Assembly: GCA_021234155.1 (NCBI GenBank)
Contig: JAJEKV010000006.1
Coordinates: 28,068,271 to 28,132,270 of the forward strand
DNA length: 64,000 nucleotides
Direction of reading: 5' to 3'
From: Isoetes taiwanensis
Taxonomy: Eukaryota > Streptophyta > Lycopodiopsida > Isoetales > Isoetaceae
This document shows positions 11,828 through 22,469 of this stretch, piece after piece (the first letter of the stretch is position 1; every line of letters starts with the position of its first letter). The notes under the pieces are model-generated. The model ran no database searches. It saw only the letters and a list, made by a program, of their open reading frames with translations, and was not told the origin of the DNA. A program made the translations under genes and the position numbers.

Positions 11828-12554
11828 CTCCTAAGTGGGAAAATCAAGTACGAGCTACAAACTAAGGAGAAGGGCCCCTTAAATAAAAATGGATTTCCCC
11901 CGTCTATGGCTGCTTACCTCGTCGAGGCATTTGCTCCAATTGATACAACCTGCTTGGGGCTTCATGTTGGAGGTTATATTGCCCGAGAGGCTCTTATGGG
12001 TGTTAGAAGATGTCATTGCTTTGTGAGTGATGAGCAGGCCAAAGACTTTCTTGAACCATTCCTCATGCATGTGCTTGCCAAATCTCCTAAAGGCCCTTAT
12101 GGCAACCTGAAATCATCAGCAATCAAAAGTCTCGTAGACTTGTCCAATTCGAAAGTGGACGATGCTTCTGGTGAAGGAAATAGTAATCCGCAGCCTGATA
12201 AGGAAAGCAATAATGAACAAATAGCTGCTAAAGTGGCTGCTCAAAGTAATCGCGGATGATCGGCGCGAACTTAGGGAATATCTTTGCCTCCCCCCTTGGT
12301 GATACAAGCAACAATAGAGTAGATTCACAGGTTAACAATGAACTAATTGACAGGGAAACCGAAACTGAAGGCAACCAAGGCGGCTCTAGTGATTCACAGG
12401 TTTGCCAAATCAATAGTAAAATAATGTCAGTTGTGAAGGATGCAGCGGAACTAATAGAAAATAACAATTCTAACAGTCGGAAGAGCCACGAAGATTAAGG
12501 GTGGCGATGGGAGAATGGCCGACGGCAATAAACCGAAGATGATAGGTATGGCCT

Positions 12555-12705
12555 TGCCCACGAAATCGCGCCACGCGTGATTTAATTTGTATTACCTTTG
12601 AATTAAATCGCGCCAGGCGTGCTTTGATTATTTTTCGTTGTCAAACTAAATCACGCCGAGCGCGATTTGGTTAAGACTAACTCAAATCACGCTTGGCGCG
12701 TTTGT
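12555..12705. repeat. Distal cluster of the 13-bp near-palindrome
   Basis: Four degenerate copies (CGCGCCACGCGTG, CGCGCCAGGCGTG, CACGCCGAGCGCG, CACGCTTGGCGCG) lie near 12565, 12609, 12651 and 12687, just after the last coding block. They probably mark the 3' subterminal region of the element. Other isolated copies occur near 4492, 5136, 5174, 6709, 6750, 6795, 6844 and 8798. Confidence 0.7.
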
Positions 12706-13056
12706 ATTGTTTGTGTTATCTTATCTTGCTGACCAGATACATGTTTGATGTTTCAGCTTGCATTGCATTTCTAAGAAGGTTGTGCTTGCATTACAGTTCG
12801 TTTATGCAATCTGCAAATGAATGAGAACCATAATTCATTTGAATATACTACAATGTTGTATATGATTGATTGTTTGGTAACCAATTAACTTCACAATTAT
12901 GCCAATTCATATCTGCAATCTGCAAATGAATGAAAACCATTTCATTATCAAATGAATGAAAACCATTTCATTATCAAATGAATGTAAATGAATAACAAAG
13001 GTGTTTGTAAGAGCAATGAGATTATGTCAGTAAAATATTCATTTGGTACTCTTTCT

Positions 13057-15604
13057 TCAGCAACTTGGTGCAGCCTTATCATCATCAATTATGCTATCAG
13101 CATATAGACTACTCTTGTGCTCCAAAACTCGGTCCAGAAGATGATCATGAACATCCATTGGAAGTTCATATATGTTCTCATTTGCATGTAACATATCAAA
13201 ACAACATGACATGACCAAGTGGCTATATGCATGGCATTCTGGTGCATCCTCAAGCAATTCATATTGATTTCCTCCCATGAACTTGTAATACTTGCCTGAC
13301 AGAACCACTTCTCTTCTTGCAAATTTAGCACCCCATGCATCTTTAAATGCCTTTTCCACAATGTGCTTAGGTTTAGTGCATCGGATAATATAAAAGTCCA
13401 CTTTTTCTTTGTTGTTGGCCTCAGATGGTACTGCAAAATTATCCCCAACATCAACTACATCAGATACCCATTCATGATCCCCTTCATAGATAGGACCTGC
13501 AGAAGTTTCAAAGACCTCTTCAACACCGGGACTTAGTTCGTAATAAACCCAAGATCCTATTACTCGCTTTTGTTTATGCACTTCCCATACTTTCCTTGGC
13601 CAGTGGCGACAAAAAGCAACCTAAATCCATATGAGCTACCCGAGTAGGGTCATTGGCATGAACAGGCCTGATACAATGGAACTTCTTTGGATCCCTGTTA
13701 ATGTCTTACAATCATGGCTATCACTCCTATCAACATCATTGATAGTTATCTCCCAAAAACCTCGTAAAAATAATGTTCAATATTGTTTTAAACACAACTA
13801 ATTTCCATACTAGCACCATACCTATATTTTTCCTCTCCTTCTATCTCACAATCTGATTTAAAATGTGAAATGCAAAACACAACTACATCATGTGCATTCC
13901 TTAGTGGTACTGAATTCCTCTTCAACATCTCATGTGTGAGTGCTCTTTTATTACTGACTCCAAAGACCATCATGTTCACCAGCATTTGTTCATTACAAAA
14001 TCTAAAGAAAAAAAGCAAAGATAAAACAATAGAGTAAAGTTGAAGTATTTACCTTTGCCATGATATGATGCAAAAGAAGTTCCGGTTTATTGGTATTCCT
14101 GCTTTTTGAAAGAATCGCCAAGGAAGTAGAACATCCTTGCACCTTTAAATTGATGGGAACAACCATCAGACCACATGACATGATTCTTGTAGTTGACACC
14201 TCTATCAACAAGAAAAATAGCATGTTTCTGCAAGCAATGTTGAACAAACAGAACATCATGTTCTCTGTCATCACTTATATAGAAATGTGTTTCCTTAACG
14301 ATCTTTCTTTTTTTGCTCTGTAGAATTGGTAGCATGCCTATAAGTGATATGCACCAAAATGGTGCATTGGTCATTCCTCCAATGCAGGCTTTGTATTTCT
14401 TGTTGAATTTTGAAGGTATAGTTCTCTGCAAAGTCAATGACTGAAACTATAGTGTCCTTTGGAAAGGTTGCCAAGCACTCCCTGAACTGTTTTGCTTGCC
14501 ATCTTGCTTCATAATTATGAGGAATAAAAGCATTAAGAAAAGTGTCACCAAATTTGAACAACTCGGCATGGGTGTTGTCTTGTACACAAGCTTGTTGACG
14601 GTGTTTGGGAGCTTGCTGTAAATGACAATAAACACATGTCATTACCACCTTCTTGGAATAAGCAATTCATTAGCAGTATAGTACCTTCTTAGTAGCTATT
14701 GAAACTTCTTTTCGACTGTGCTGCTCAACAACGGTTTGCTTACCAATTCTCTTTACAGTCTTCAAGGAATCGCTATTGTTTGCACTTTTCTTCTTCACAT
14801 TTTCACCTTCTCGGCACCTTCTTAATGGGTTCTTCAACTATGTTACGCCCCATAATAACTATTTCTATAAGAATGGCAATTGCAATACCAAATGTTCTTA
14901 GTTGATTATAAGTGTGCAAAATGTTACCTTGTCGTCATAAACCTGTCATATAAGAAAACAGTTTCAATTCATGTACATTTCACAAGAACGTGTCAAGAAC
15001 ATGTGCATCACCTTAACAAATGTCTTCCACTCTACTTGATGGTCCAACTTGTAATCTCTTTCTTGTGGCGTGACGTTAAAATCTCTTCTTCTTCTTCTTC
15101 TTCTTCTTCTTCTTCTTCTTCTTTCTTGTGGACAAGTTGGCATCTTGTTTGTTCCACATGTTTTGCATTTCAGTAGCAGACAGTTATGTTGATGCCACTC
15201 TTCTGAATCATCCTTAGAACATACCATAGCAGTAAATTAGTATCTGGATGTATGGGATCTGTTGTAGCAGTGTGGATCTCTTGTTCTGCATCTTGATTCA
15301 CAAATAAGTTGCTTATCATTCAAATTGTGTCTATTTTGCTTGTCAACACCAAATAATATGTAATGAATTATGAGTATCAGTTACCATGCTGCAATTCTTG
15401 CACAAATTCGCTTGTATTTATCCCGGAAATGGAATCTTCAATTGCAGATTGCTGAGAAATTGCATCAGCAATTCGAGAACAAATGCCAGAGAAGTTTTCA
15501 CTCTGTTCCTGAAAGAATTGAAGGCTAGATAGCAGTTTGACCACATCAAAATTAACATGTGTCTTGCACACAGATGCACAAAATGCCTCTCTCCAGTCCG
15601 CCAT
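13057..15604 (-). pseudogene. Transposase-like gene (SDG-type RNase H-like family), decayed
   Basis: A minus-strand gene starting at ATG 15604 (MADWREAFCAS, exon to about 15377). Further blocks are 15227-14964 (WHQHNCLLLKCKTCG, CPQE), 14648-14295 (VSVIDFAENYTFKIQQE), 14437-14087 (HFYISDDREHDVLF, WSDGCSHQFKGARMFYFL), about 14070-13790 (SYHGKG, KRALTHE, SVPLRNAHDVV) and 13581-13057 (DFYIIRCTKPKHIVEKAF). Known from memory: the DFAENY, SDxxxHD, SDGxxxQFK and HGKG order defines a widespread, poorly named transposase-like family in plants and animals. Frame changes between adjoining blocks suggest inactivation, though some may be introns. One exon contains an in-frame micro-insertion (15057-15131). 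Confidence 0.6.
15057..15131 (+). mobile_element. Severely 5'-truncated SINE insertion with 12-bp target duplication
   Basis: TCTTTCTTGTGG occurs at 15057-15068 and again at 15120-15131. Between them lie CGTGACGTTAAAAT, the same 3' end seen in the SINE at 11617-11827, and a (CTT)n tract. The net gain is 63 bp, exactly 21 codons of the minus-strand host exon, so the frame is kept. It adds PQE, an Arg run of about 13 and DFNVT. Confidence 0.75.
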
Positions 15605-16559
15605 AGCCAGAACTGGAGAAAATTAGCAGCAAAGAAACTCATGAAATTATTGCTGTGGACAGTACCAAAACCGCCAAATCTAATTTTAAAATTCATTTTG
15701 CATCAGCGGTCACAACCTCGCATCAGCAGCACGGATTAGCAGCACCACGGATTGCTGAAGTGGCAAATTCCGGTGCTTCGGATCGACCAACAGAATTTGG
15801 CGCCCAAGAGAAAATGACGCGTGAAGGCCTTTGACGTGCGGCGAAAATGTAATGTGACGGGTCCAGCACTCAACCAGCACATGCGTCGCCCACACTCGAG
15901 ATTGAGTATGTAAATAAAAAACACACCCGATAATATTTTACAGCAATTTTCTTTATATTTGGAGCTATTGTATGCATCAGCCTCTATTTGTCATATAAAA
16001 TACTATATTGGAGACAATTCTGGAGACAAAAGGTTGTATGGATTTGTCAAGCTGGCTGCCTGCTTCAGAATTGGGTCTTCTTGAATCATGTAAGACTTAT
16101 GTGATGCTATTTTTTGTGTTGTAATTGCATCCTTCTTTTAAATGTGTATAAGTTGTTAATAGTGGCAAAATGACAGGCAAATGCATAATCGCATATGCTC
16201 TCTGATGTTCATTATCTATTTTCCTCATAACGTACATGTAAGTATTTATCAGATTACCATCTATCTAAATTTAATTGCCAGATACCCTGTTGTTTCTACT
16301 TTCTGTGATAAGGCATGTTCTCTTGCAAGTTATGTAGATAAACCAGCAATCTCTGATCATAAGCAAAGACTAGAAAAAAAAAATCATCATTTGCTACTTG
16401 ATTGGCATATAAGAGTCAGTTTTTTCATCATAGTTCTGCAGCATGCAACATGTCCAGGCAACTGCAAAATATGGAAAGAATGCACTTTCCTTCTAGAATT
16501 ATATCATTTGTAACAAATTGAAGAGACTAGATATGAAATTGATGGATATTTTGCTCTCA

Positions 16560-16995
16560 TCGGGGCCCTTTTTTTTCCAAAGAAAGTCACAAAAATACGG
16601 CCATCATATACCATATAAGACACCATTTGTGACCCAAGGCTAAAATGAGACACACAAATCTAAACTTGTTTTTCCACTGCATGGTAGTCATAAAATATGA
16701 CACCACTAAAATGCTAGTGGAAAAGCATGAAAAAATAAGACACGTCTTATTTTTAGTTATTTTTAGTTATATATTCAAATAAGACTAGGTGTCTTATTTT
16801 ACGGCGGGGGAAATCCCCCGGAATAAAATAAGACTCCATTTGGTATCCAAACCTATTCCGAACCTAAATAAGACATGCCTTATTTTTATAGTGGAAAAGT
16901 GATTTACTTTTAAGACAATAGGTGGCCAAACATCATTGTATAAAATATGTGACTTTTAGAGATAAGACTAACGTGGAAAAAGGGCCTCAATATGC
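16560..16995. mobile_element. MITE-like element rich in ATAAGAC motifs
   Basis: Bounded by GGGGCCCTTTTTTTTCC (left) and GGAAAAAGGGCC (right), near-perfect inverted ends about 430 bp apart, with no coding capacity. The interior repeats (A)ATAAGAC and its complement GTCTTAT many times and has a CGGGGGAAATCCCCCG palindrome near 16803. No target duplication was certain, so the superfamily is open. A weaker relative may end at about 59644 (AAAAAAAAGGGGCC). Confidence 0.55.
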
Positions 16996-16999
16996 AAAA

Positions 17000-19400
17000 A
17001 GTGAGCATGAATTTGAAGGTTTTTGTAGCAAATACATTGCTAGATCTATGATGCCGTCTTGGCTAAAAATATAGCAGATGATGAGTGTGGAAGGCCCAAG
17101 CTTAGCAACTAATATGTGCATCTGAATATGTTGCAGATACTCTACATTCCCCCAGCTTGGTTCTAACTCTTTGTAGTAAGATCGTTCTTTATTCTAACTT
17201 TATCTCCCTCCTTCCTTAATTTAGCTTCTGTAATAGTAGTTGAGAGCAATTTATTTCTGAGCAGAGCGCTTGCAAGAGATATAGCAAGCCCACTAATGAA
17301 GAGAATTGGTGAAACATGTGCATTTTGAAGCATGCTTTGCCATTTCGATTTTTTGCCTTGGGTGCTCAGTTTTTAATTTTGTAATTTAGTTTGAGCACAT
17401 TAAGGTCCATTTGCAATGATGACTTTGGCATAAAAAAGGGCGTTTGAAACATCCTTAAAATGTAGTAGTAGGTGCAAATTATGCAGAAAGAATCTATGCA
17501 ATGCAGCTGCATTTGGTGAGAAGCAAATGCATCCAAATCAGAATCTATCATGTGGGAGTGCGCTTGGAGGCAGAGTCGTTAGATCCAAGATTTAGCTCTA
17601 TATGAATTGCCTCCCTAGCACACTACTTTGTGATTATCTTCATGATGGTCCCAAACTGTTATGGCAGAGAAGTACTGAGTAAGGGCCTGAGATTGATTAA
17701 ATGCGTTATTACCAGAGCATAATGTTTTTCATCTATCTTTCTCGATTCCACGCATGTAATCTTCATTGCAGAAATGAAGTTGTAATCCACCCTTGCATTT
17801 GCTGCTAAAACATCTACCTCCAGAACTAGCTCAAATGCATTACTACCTCCTCATTTGGTGCAAGGGCAAGGGTGCCCATGTATCGCCTTGCATTAGGGTG
17901 CTTAAACCCCAAGATCAGCCACAATAAAATGGCTTTCATTTATGCAAATGCTTAAATTCTACTTGCAAACTAACAAGCATTGAAGTTTAAGTATTCTTTT
18001 GGACATATATTTGGATAATCAACACATGTTTTTAAGGCCTCCAAGTTTGTCAAAGAATTTTCTACTACATAATTGACCTTGTGGTGTTCATTCCGCCCAG
18101 CCAGTGCTTGGCTACAAAAGGCTAGCTATTTCTTAGATGCTCAAGATCTCGCAAAGAACAAAAAAGAAAGTGGATGGAATTGAATTGTATGATAGCTTAG
18201 CACGAAATGTTTTATGTGCAAAAAAAAGGACGGGCTTAAATTGTATGATAGCTTAGCACAACATGTATTGTTAAATAATGCAAACAATTTGACAAGAACA
18301 TTATTTGTGAAATTTGGAAGCATGTATTGGTCGGCTTATTATTTCCACTTGAATTAACAAGAGTGTAGTTGACCATTATAAGGGTTTAGCATAAAACATT
18401 ATTGGTTATCTGTAGGGCAATTGAAATGTTTGAGGCAACACCAATGACTGTTTAGGGCATTATTAGATATTGACACAAAATCATTGAAATCAAATACATG
18501 AGTTGTAATGCTTTAACACATCATCCCTAAAATAAATATCTAAAAAGACTTCGTTAACAAGTTTCTAACTTTAGCCATTTAAGAGTTGCACCGGTGCCTT
18601 AATACATCACCCATAAACCAATAATCTAAGTAAAATGCATAGAAAAGTTCGTTTACAGGTTCCGAAACAATTGATGAAATTTTAAGGTTAGAATTCTATG
18701 CCAAAGCTACCCCATTACCATAACTGCAAGCCCCCAAGAGTTATGAAGGGCCATGTTGCAGAACAATTCAAGAAGCAAGCATATATCTCTATTAGAAATT
18801 TGTTTTCTTTTGTACTCTAGACATTGACTTTGCCGTTTTGAACGATGCTTTCATCAATATGCTACCATGCATTCAGATGAAATGTGAAAAAAACCCAAGA
18901 TGACGTGTTTCTAAAGTAAATCCACATGATTATCATTTACAGGTTACCAACTTCTGCCCAGCAACGCTGGGCACTATTACTAGTCCATTAATATGATCTT
19001 GTGTTCGTCGTTGGCTTTAAAAGCTATAGATATATAAGTTCCCGAGTAGAAACTGGCACGGAGCCTCCATGAGTGACCGAACCGCGAGTGGGGCTCCACG
19101 CGTAGTTTCTTGCCCAAAAATTGCCATTAACTAGGGGGCTCCTAATGCAGAGGAACCCATAAACTATCATTCACGTAGCATTTTTTAAGTTAAATTAGAA
19201 AAACAAAAAAAAAAAGGAACCAAGGGTTATGTAGTATGGTTTAGATAAAAGAAGCCTTATAATCCTACTAAATGGAATTGCCACCATAGAGGAAAAAAAA
19301 GGAAAACAGTATGTCTGACCAAAAATATATATATGCCATTTTATATAGCCTAAAATGCAGCATTACATGGAGAAAGTTTGATTGAAGATTAAGGGTAAAG
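17000..19400. other. Non-coding interval
   Basis: About 2.4 kb, AT-rich, with only short frames full of stops on both strands. Nothing recognisable as coding, RNA gene or transposon end was seen. Confidence 0.5.
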
Positions 19401-19432
19401 ACTTAGAGCAGGACCAACAAGGAAGTCGGTCT

Positions 19433-20272
19433 TCAAGAGGGAACATTAGCGTTGACAGCGTCAACAAACTGGGACACAGAAACGGGGGCAGCAGCAGCAA
19501 GTGCATCTGCATTGGCTACGACTATAGGACTTAGAATCATATAGCTGTAGCTGATCATTTCAACCTTCTGATTCTGCACGGTTGATTTACCGCTAGTGTG
19601 TTGCTCCATGTTAACGCTGCTCCAGAATATGGTACCCACCGGATAAGGTTTATTGACGGAGTCTCCATTCACTCGGTACACACTGTACAGAGTCTTGGAC
19701 ACCTTTTCGGAAGATGAGGAGCCTATGGTCTCGATTGCAGACGTGATGAGATTTGTAATTTCTGTAGCGACCTGCTGGGCATTTGATGCGCCCATTATGG
19801 ACTCAACGGATTCGATGAAACCATTGATTGCTTTGATGAGAGGACCGCAGTCGGATGAGGTGTGCTCGTAGGAGTCACGCTGGGATCTCTCCAGGGGCAG
19901 ATAGGCACCATACTTTGTAAGCTCACTCAAAAACGAGTCGAACGCAATAGCTTCCTGTTCGGGCGTATTGATCGGAGAGTTGGGCGTGTAGCCTACGCTC
20001 ACCATGGCTGTGCTGAAAAATGTGGAGATGACATTCTCGTGAAATTTGGGGTCGGAAAATATTGTGGAATTTGGTGGAGGAGGATAGCCGGATTTGACTG
20101 TGCCATTACCAACAGCAAGAGTGCCTTCAGTATTTTGAGAAGAAACGGGAGTGAGGAAAGGTTGGGCTCTTGAGGGTTCGGTTCCAGAAGGTGGCAGCTG
20201 GGCAGGAGCACGCTCGAACAATTCCTTGTTAAGGCGTGCTTGCTCTGGAGTCAAGAGCAGGAAAGAAGCCAT
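19433..20272 (-). CDS. Intronless family protein A, function unknown
   Basis: Intact 279-codon single-exon gene. I chose the MASFLLLTPEQ start (20272) over the upstream in-frame ATG (20320) because the related genes at 21624 and 51065 begin at the equivalent MAPL. Not recognised. Visible: N-terminal LTPEQARLNKELFER (8-21), a Pro/Ser-rich variable stretch (22-70), IFSDP (71-75), FFSTAM (85-90), then PNSP, and a C-terminal block with YPVGTIFWSS and HTSGKS. No signal peptide, membrane segment or catalytic motif is evident. It is head-to-head with gene B, about 1.35 kb apart. The reading frame is clean, unlike everything around it, so it is probably an expressed host gene. Confidence 0.75.
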   Translation of the reverse strand: MASFLLLTPEQARLNKELFERAPAQLPPSGTEPSRAQPFLTPVSSQNTEGTLAVGNGTVKSGYPPPPNSTIFSDPKFHENVISTFFSTAMVSVGYTPNSPINTPEQEAIAFDSFLSELTKYGAYLPLERSQRDSYEHTSSDCGPLIKAINGFIESVESIMGASNAQQVATEITNLITSAIETIGSSSSEKVSKTLYSVYRVNGDSVNKPYPVGTIFWSSVNMEQHTSGKSTVQNQKVEMISYSYMILSPIVVANADALAAAAPVSVSQFVDAVNANVPS

Positions 20273-20659
20273 TGTCAGTGCGTGGTATAATGCTAGGAGG
20301 AGGTCGCTAAAACAATGCAAGGCTTCGTGAATGCTCCCGGCTTTTAATTTGGGAAAACTACTAAAATACCCCTATGAGTTTGTGTAATTACCAAAATACC
20401 CTTACCGAGTTTAAAATTACCAAAATCACTCACTCTTTCTGCAAATCACCTACTGTTATGCAATGTGTTCGAAAGTGGTAAAGTCAAGCTGATGTTAGCA
20501 CAATCCCAACGGTTGGTGATTCTATCCCATAAAATAACCGATGGTCATGATTCGTAGAATAACCAACGGTGCTGATTGTGCCACGACCCACAACAAGAAC
20601 AAACTAACTGACTGCACCAATAATGATAAAAAACAACAAGAAGGACTCACCTTTACACA

Positions 20660-21520
20660 CGAGTCCGATAGTCCAATCTACCCTCTGTACTGGCTCCATC
20701 CATTTGTAGCAGTGGTCCATCGTCTTGATCTGCCACCCCCCCATCAGACTGCATTTGGAATTTTACATCTTAATGTGACACAATTGGCAGTCCTTGTTGA
20801 ATGAATTGCACATACTTTCAAAAGCTGATCAGCTCATGGACAAAGTTGCACACAAATGGACCTCGAATGGAAAACGTTTGGTCACGAATGGACCTCCATT
20901 GGTTGGTAAAGTTGCAGAGAGTGGTCCATCCGTTTGATATTTTGATCGATTAGCTCCACATATATAGCAGCATTTTGATATCCAAAGTACTATATACTGG
21001 ACTGGTCCGTCCTCTTTATCTGAAGGCTACCAAAACTTCACGTGCTACCGTACCACAACGATTGGCAGTATGCTGAAGATACTTTTAAAACCTGATCAGT
21101 TAGTGCAAAACGTGGTTCCTACTACGTGTCTGTTATTATAAATGATTGGGAAAGAAAAGAACAATATAAAAAGCTCAATCATCATGGACATGGTCCATCA
21201 TCTTCATTTGCTACCAAACATGGATTGGGACATTCACATGTTAGTGTACGAAAAGGATGTTGAAGGAATTGTAGTATGCAGAACTTCCTTTTTTTGAGAA
21301 TGGTTTCCCACAGCTGATAAGGTCAAGAAAATCATTGCTATTATATAGGTCTCTATTATTATCAGAGCATGATGGCACCATGTATGGACATTATGTTGAC
21401 AGACAATTTCAAAATCTGATCAAGTTATATGCGGCTAATAGTAATGAGTGGACCCCAATTGATGCCATTTCAGAGAGGCTCCAAGCTTCACATGGGCACG
21501 AGCGTACTTTGGTTCATAAC
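20660..21520 (+). promoter_or_regulatory. Gene-family 5' region, copy P1
   Basis: This block is repeated at about 22690-23350 and 49550-50290. Its shared core contains AACAATATAAAAAGCTC, a TATA-like box at about 21163-21172, and a downstream stretch with ATTATCAGAGCATGATGGC. The TATA lies about 450 bp upstream of gene B's ATG, so a long leader or leader intron would be needed if it is used. Confidence 0.45.
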
Positions 21521-21623
21521 TTATATAATGGGTAGTATAAGCAATTGCAATTGGAGTTTAAAATAGTATAAATTATGAGCAATTGCAATGGACAAGAGTA
21601 CCAAAGTAAGTTATAGTGCAGAG

Positions 21624-22400
21624 ATGGCTCCTCTTCTTTTGACTGCGGAGCAAGCTCGTCGTAACTTAGAATTATTCCAGCATGAAAGTGGCAAGAGCAA
21701 GGGGAATGATGTTGTTGCAGTGGAGACTAGCATTGGCGAAGCTATCAGCCAGGCTAGTGCTCTCAATTTGCCTGAAAAAACCTCCCCTCCTCCTTCAAGT
21801 GTGGAGACTTTTAGCAATCCCAAGCTTCATGTTGATGTTATTTCTACTTTTCTTGCCTCATCCATGGTGAACATCAACTATATCCCCAATTCAAGCCCTA
21901 TGGATCCAGTTCAGGAACAAAAAGCCTTTGTAGATTTATATGCCGACCTGCTACGCTTTGGGAGCTACATGCCTTTGGTAGAGTCTAGAAGAACAGAATT
22001 TAGTTATGAAAAGGAAGACTGCAAGGCATTGTTAGAGCAGATTGAGTCGATTGTTGGTGAAAGTGGGATGGAGCCAACGATCGTGATGAGGCAGCTCATA
22101 ATCCAAGCCTGTTCCTTGACAAGCAGGGAAGAGACAAAGACTATGTTTGTTGTGTATCATTTCCAAGGTGCAGAAAGCAACCCAGCACTCTACATGTTCT
22201 ATGGCGTTGCCAATGTGTTACGCTCAAAAGTTGGCAAGAGCACGGCCACAGCCAATCAGTCCATCCAAGTGTACTCCTACAAATTTGAAATCGACAGTAA
22301 ACTTGTGAGTAGCATGGCTGACGCATTGGCTATCACCATAGTGCCTGCAGAAACGCTTACCAAAACCATCAACGCTCGCTTCCTGCTCCCCACTGACTAG
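21624..22400 (+). CDS. Intronless family protein B, function unknown
   Basis: Intact 258-codon single-exon gene. The ATG at 21624 (MAPLLLTAEQARRNLELF) is preferred over an in-frame ATG 12 codons earlier, because only the later start aligns with genes A and D. Family landmarks are kept: the N-terminal LTxEQAxxNxExF helix, F-S-(N/D)-P-K, STF, PNSSP, then ETKTMFVVYHF. The C-terminal IFWS-like block is diverged (MFYGVANVLRSK), but GKST is retained. It is clearly the most divergent of the three full-length copies. It is divergent from gene A and is followed by a repeated 3' block (22470-22690) that also lies upstream of gene D. Confidence 0.75.
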   Translation: MAPLLLTAEQARRNLELFQHESGKSKGNDVVAVETSIGEAISQASALNLPEKTSPPPSSVETFSNPKLHVDVISTFLASSMVNINYIPNSSPMDPVQEQKAFVDLYADLLRFGSYMPLVESRRTEFSYEKEDCKALLEQIESIVGESGMEPTIVMRQLIIQACSLTSREETKTMFVVYHFQGAESNPALYMFYGVANVLRSKVGKSTATANQSIQVYSYKFEIDSKLVSSMADALAITIVPAETLTKTINARFLLPTD

Positions 22401-22469
22401 ATGAACCTGGCTCTTCTGTTCAAATTTTCCTAGCAAATCGTAATGGCCTGTGGCTTCTGTGTTTTTTCC

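Larger units (their letters stand above)
8293..12498 (+). pseudogene. Multi-exon element gene: RGG start, DGQH motif, methyltransferase-like end
   Basis: Exon 1 (8293-8429) encodes an RGG-rich start (MSSKTRGGRGGWGRGSGGRG) and ends at a GTATTT donor. Later coding blocks are about 8863-9240 (frameshifted), 9291-9497, 9560-9963 (contains KFVVIDGQHSIEAQKAL), a GTAACT donor near 10006, a CAG acceptor near 10399, then 10400-10809, 10931-11119, 11130-11614 and 11906-12259 (MAAYLVEAF, GGYIAREALMGVRRCHCF), with a further open frame to 12498. Stops and frame changes between blocks mark decay. Inferred, weakly: DGQHxxxA resembles ParB/sulfiredoxin-like domains, and the GGxxAREAL-RRC-D order resembles the C-terminal part of N4/N6-type DNA methyltransferases. 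No DPPY-type catalytic motif was found. A SINE interrupts the gene at 11617-11827. Confidence 0.4.

Noticed and set aside
12925-12985. Tandem copies of AATGAATGAAAACCATTTC
   Set aside because: A two-copy short tandem repeat with no further structure; noted as ordinary slippage.
19433-20320. Longer gene-A start at 20320
   Set aside because: The extra 16 codons have no counterpart in the paralogues, which all start at the equivalent of 20272.
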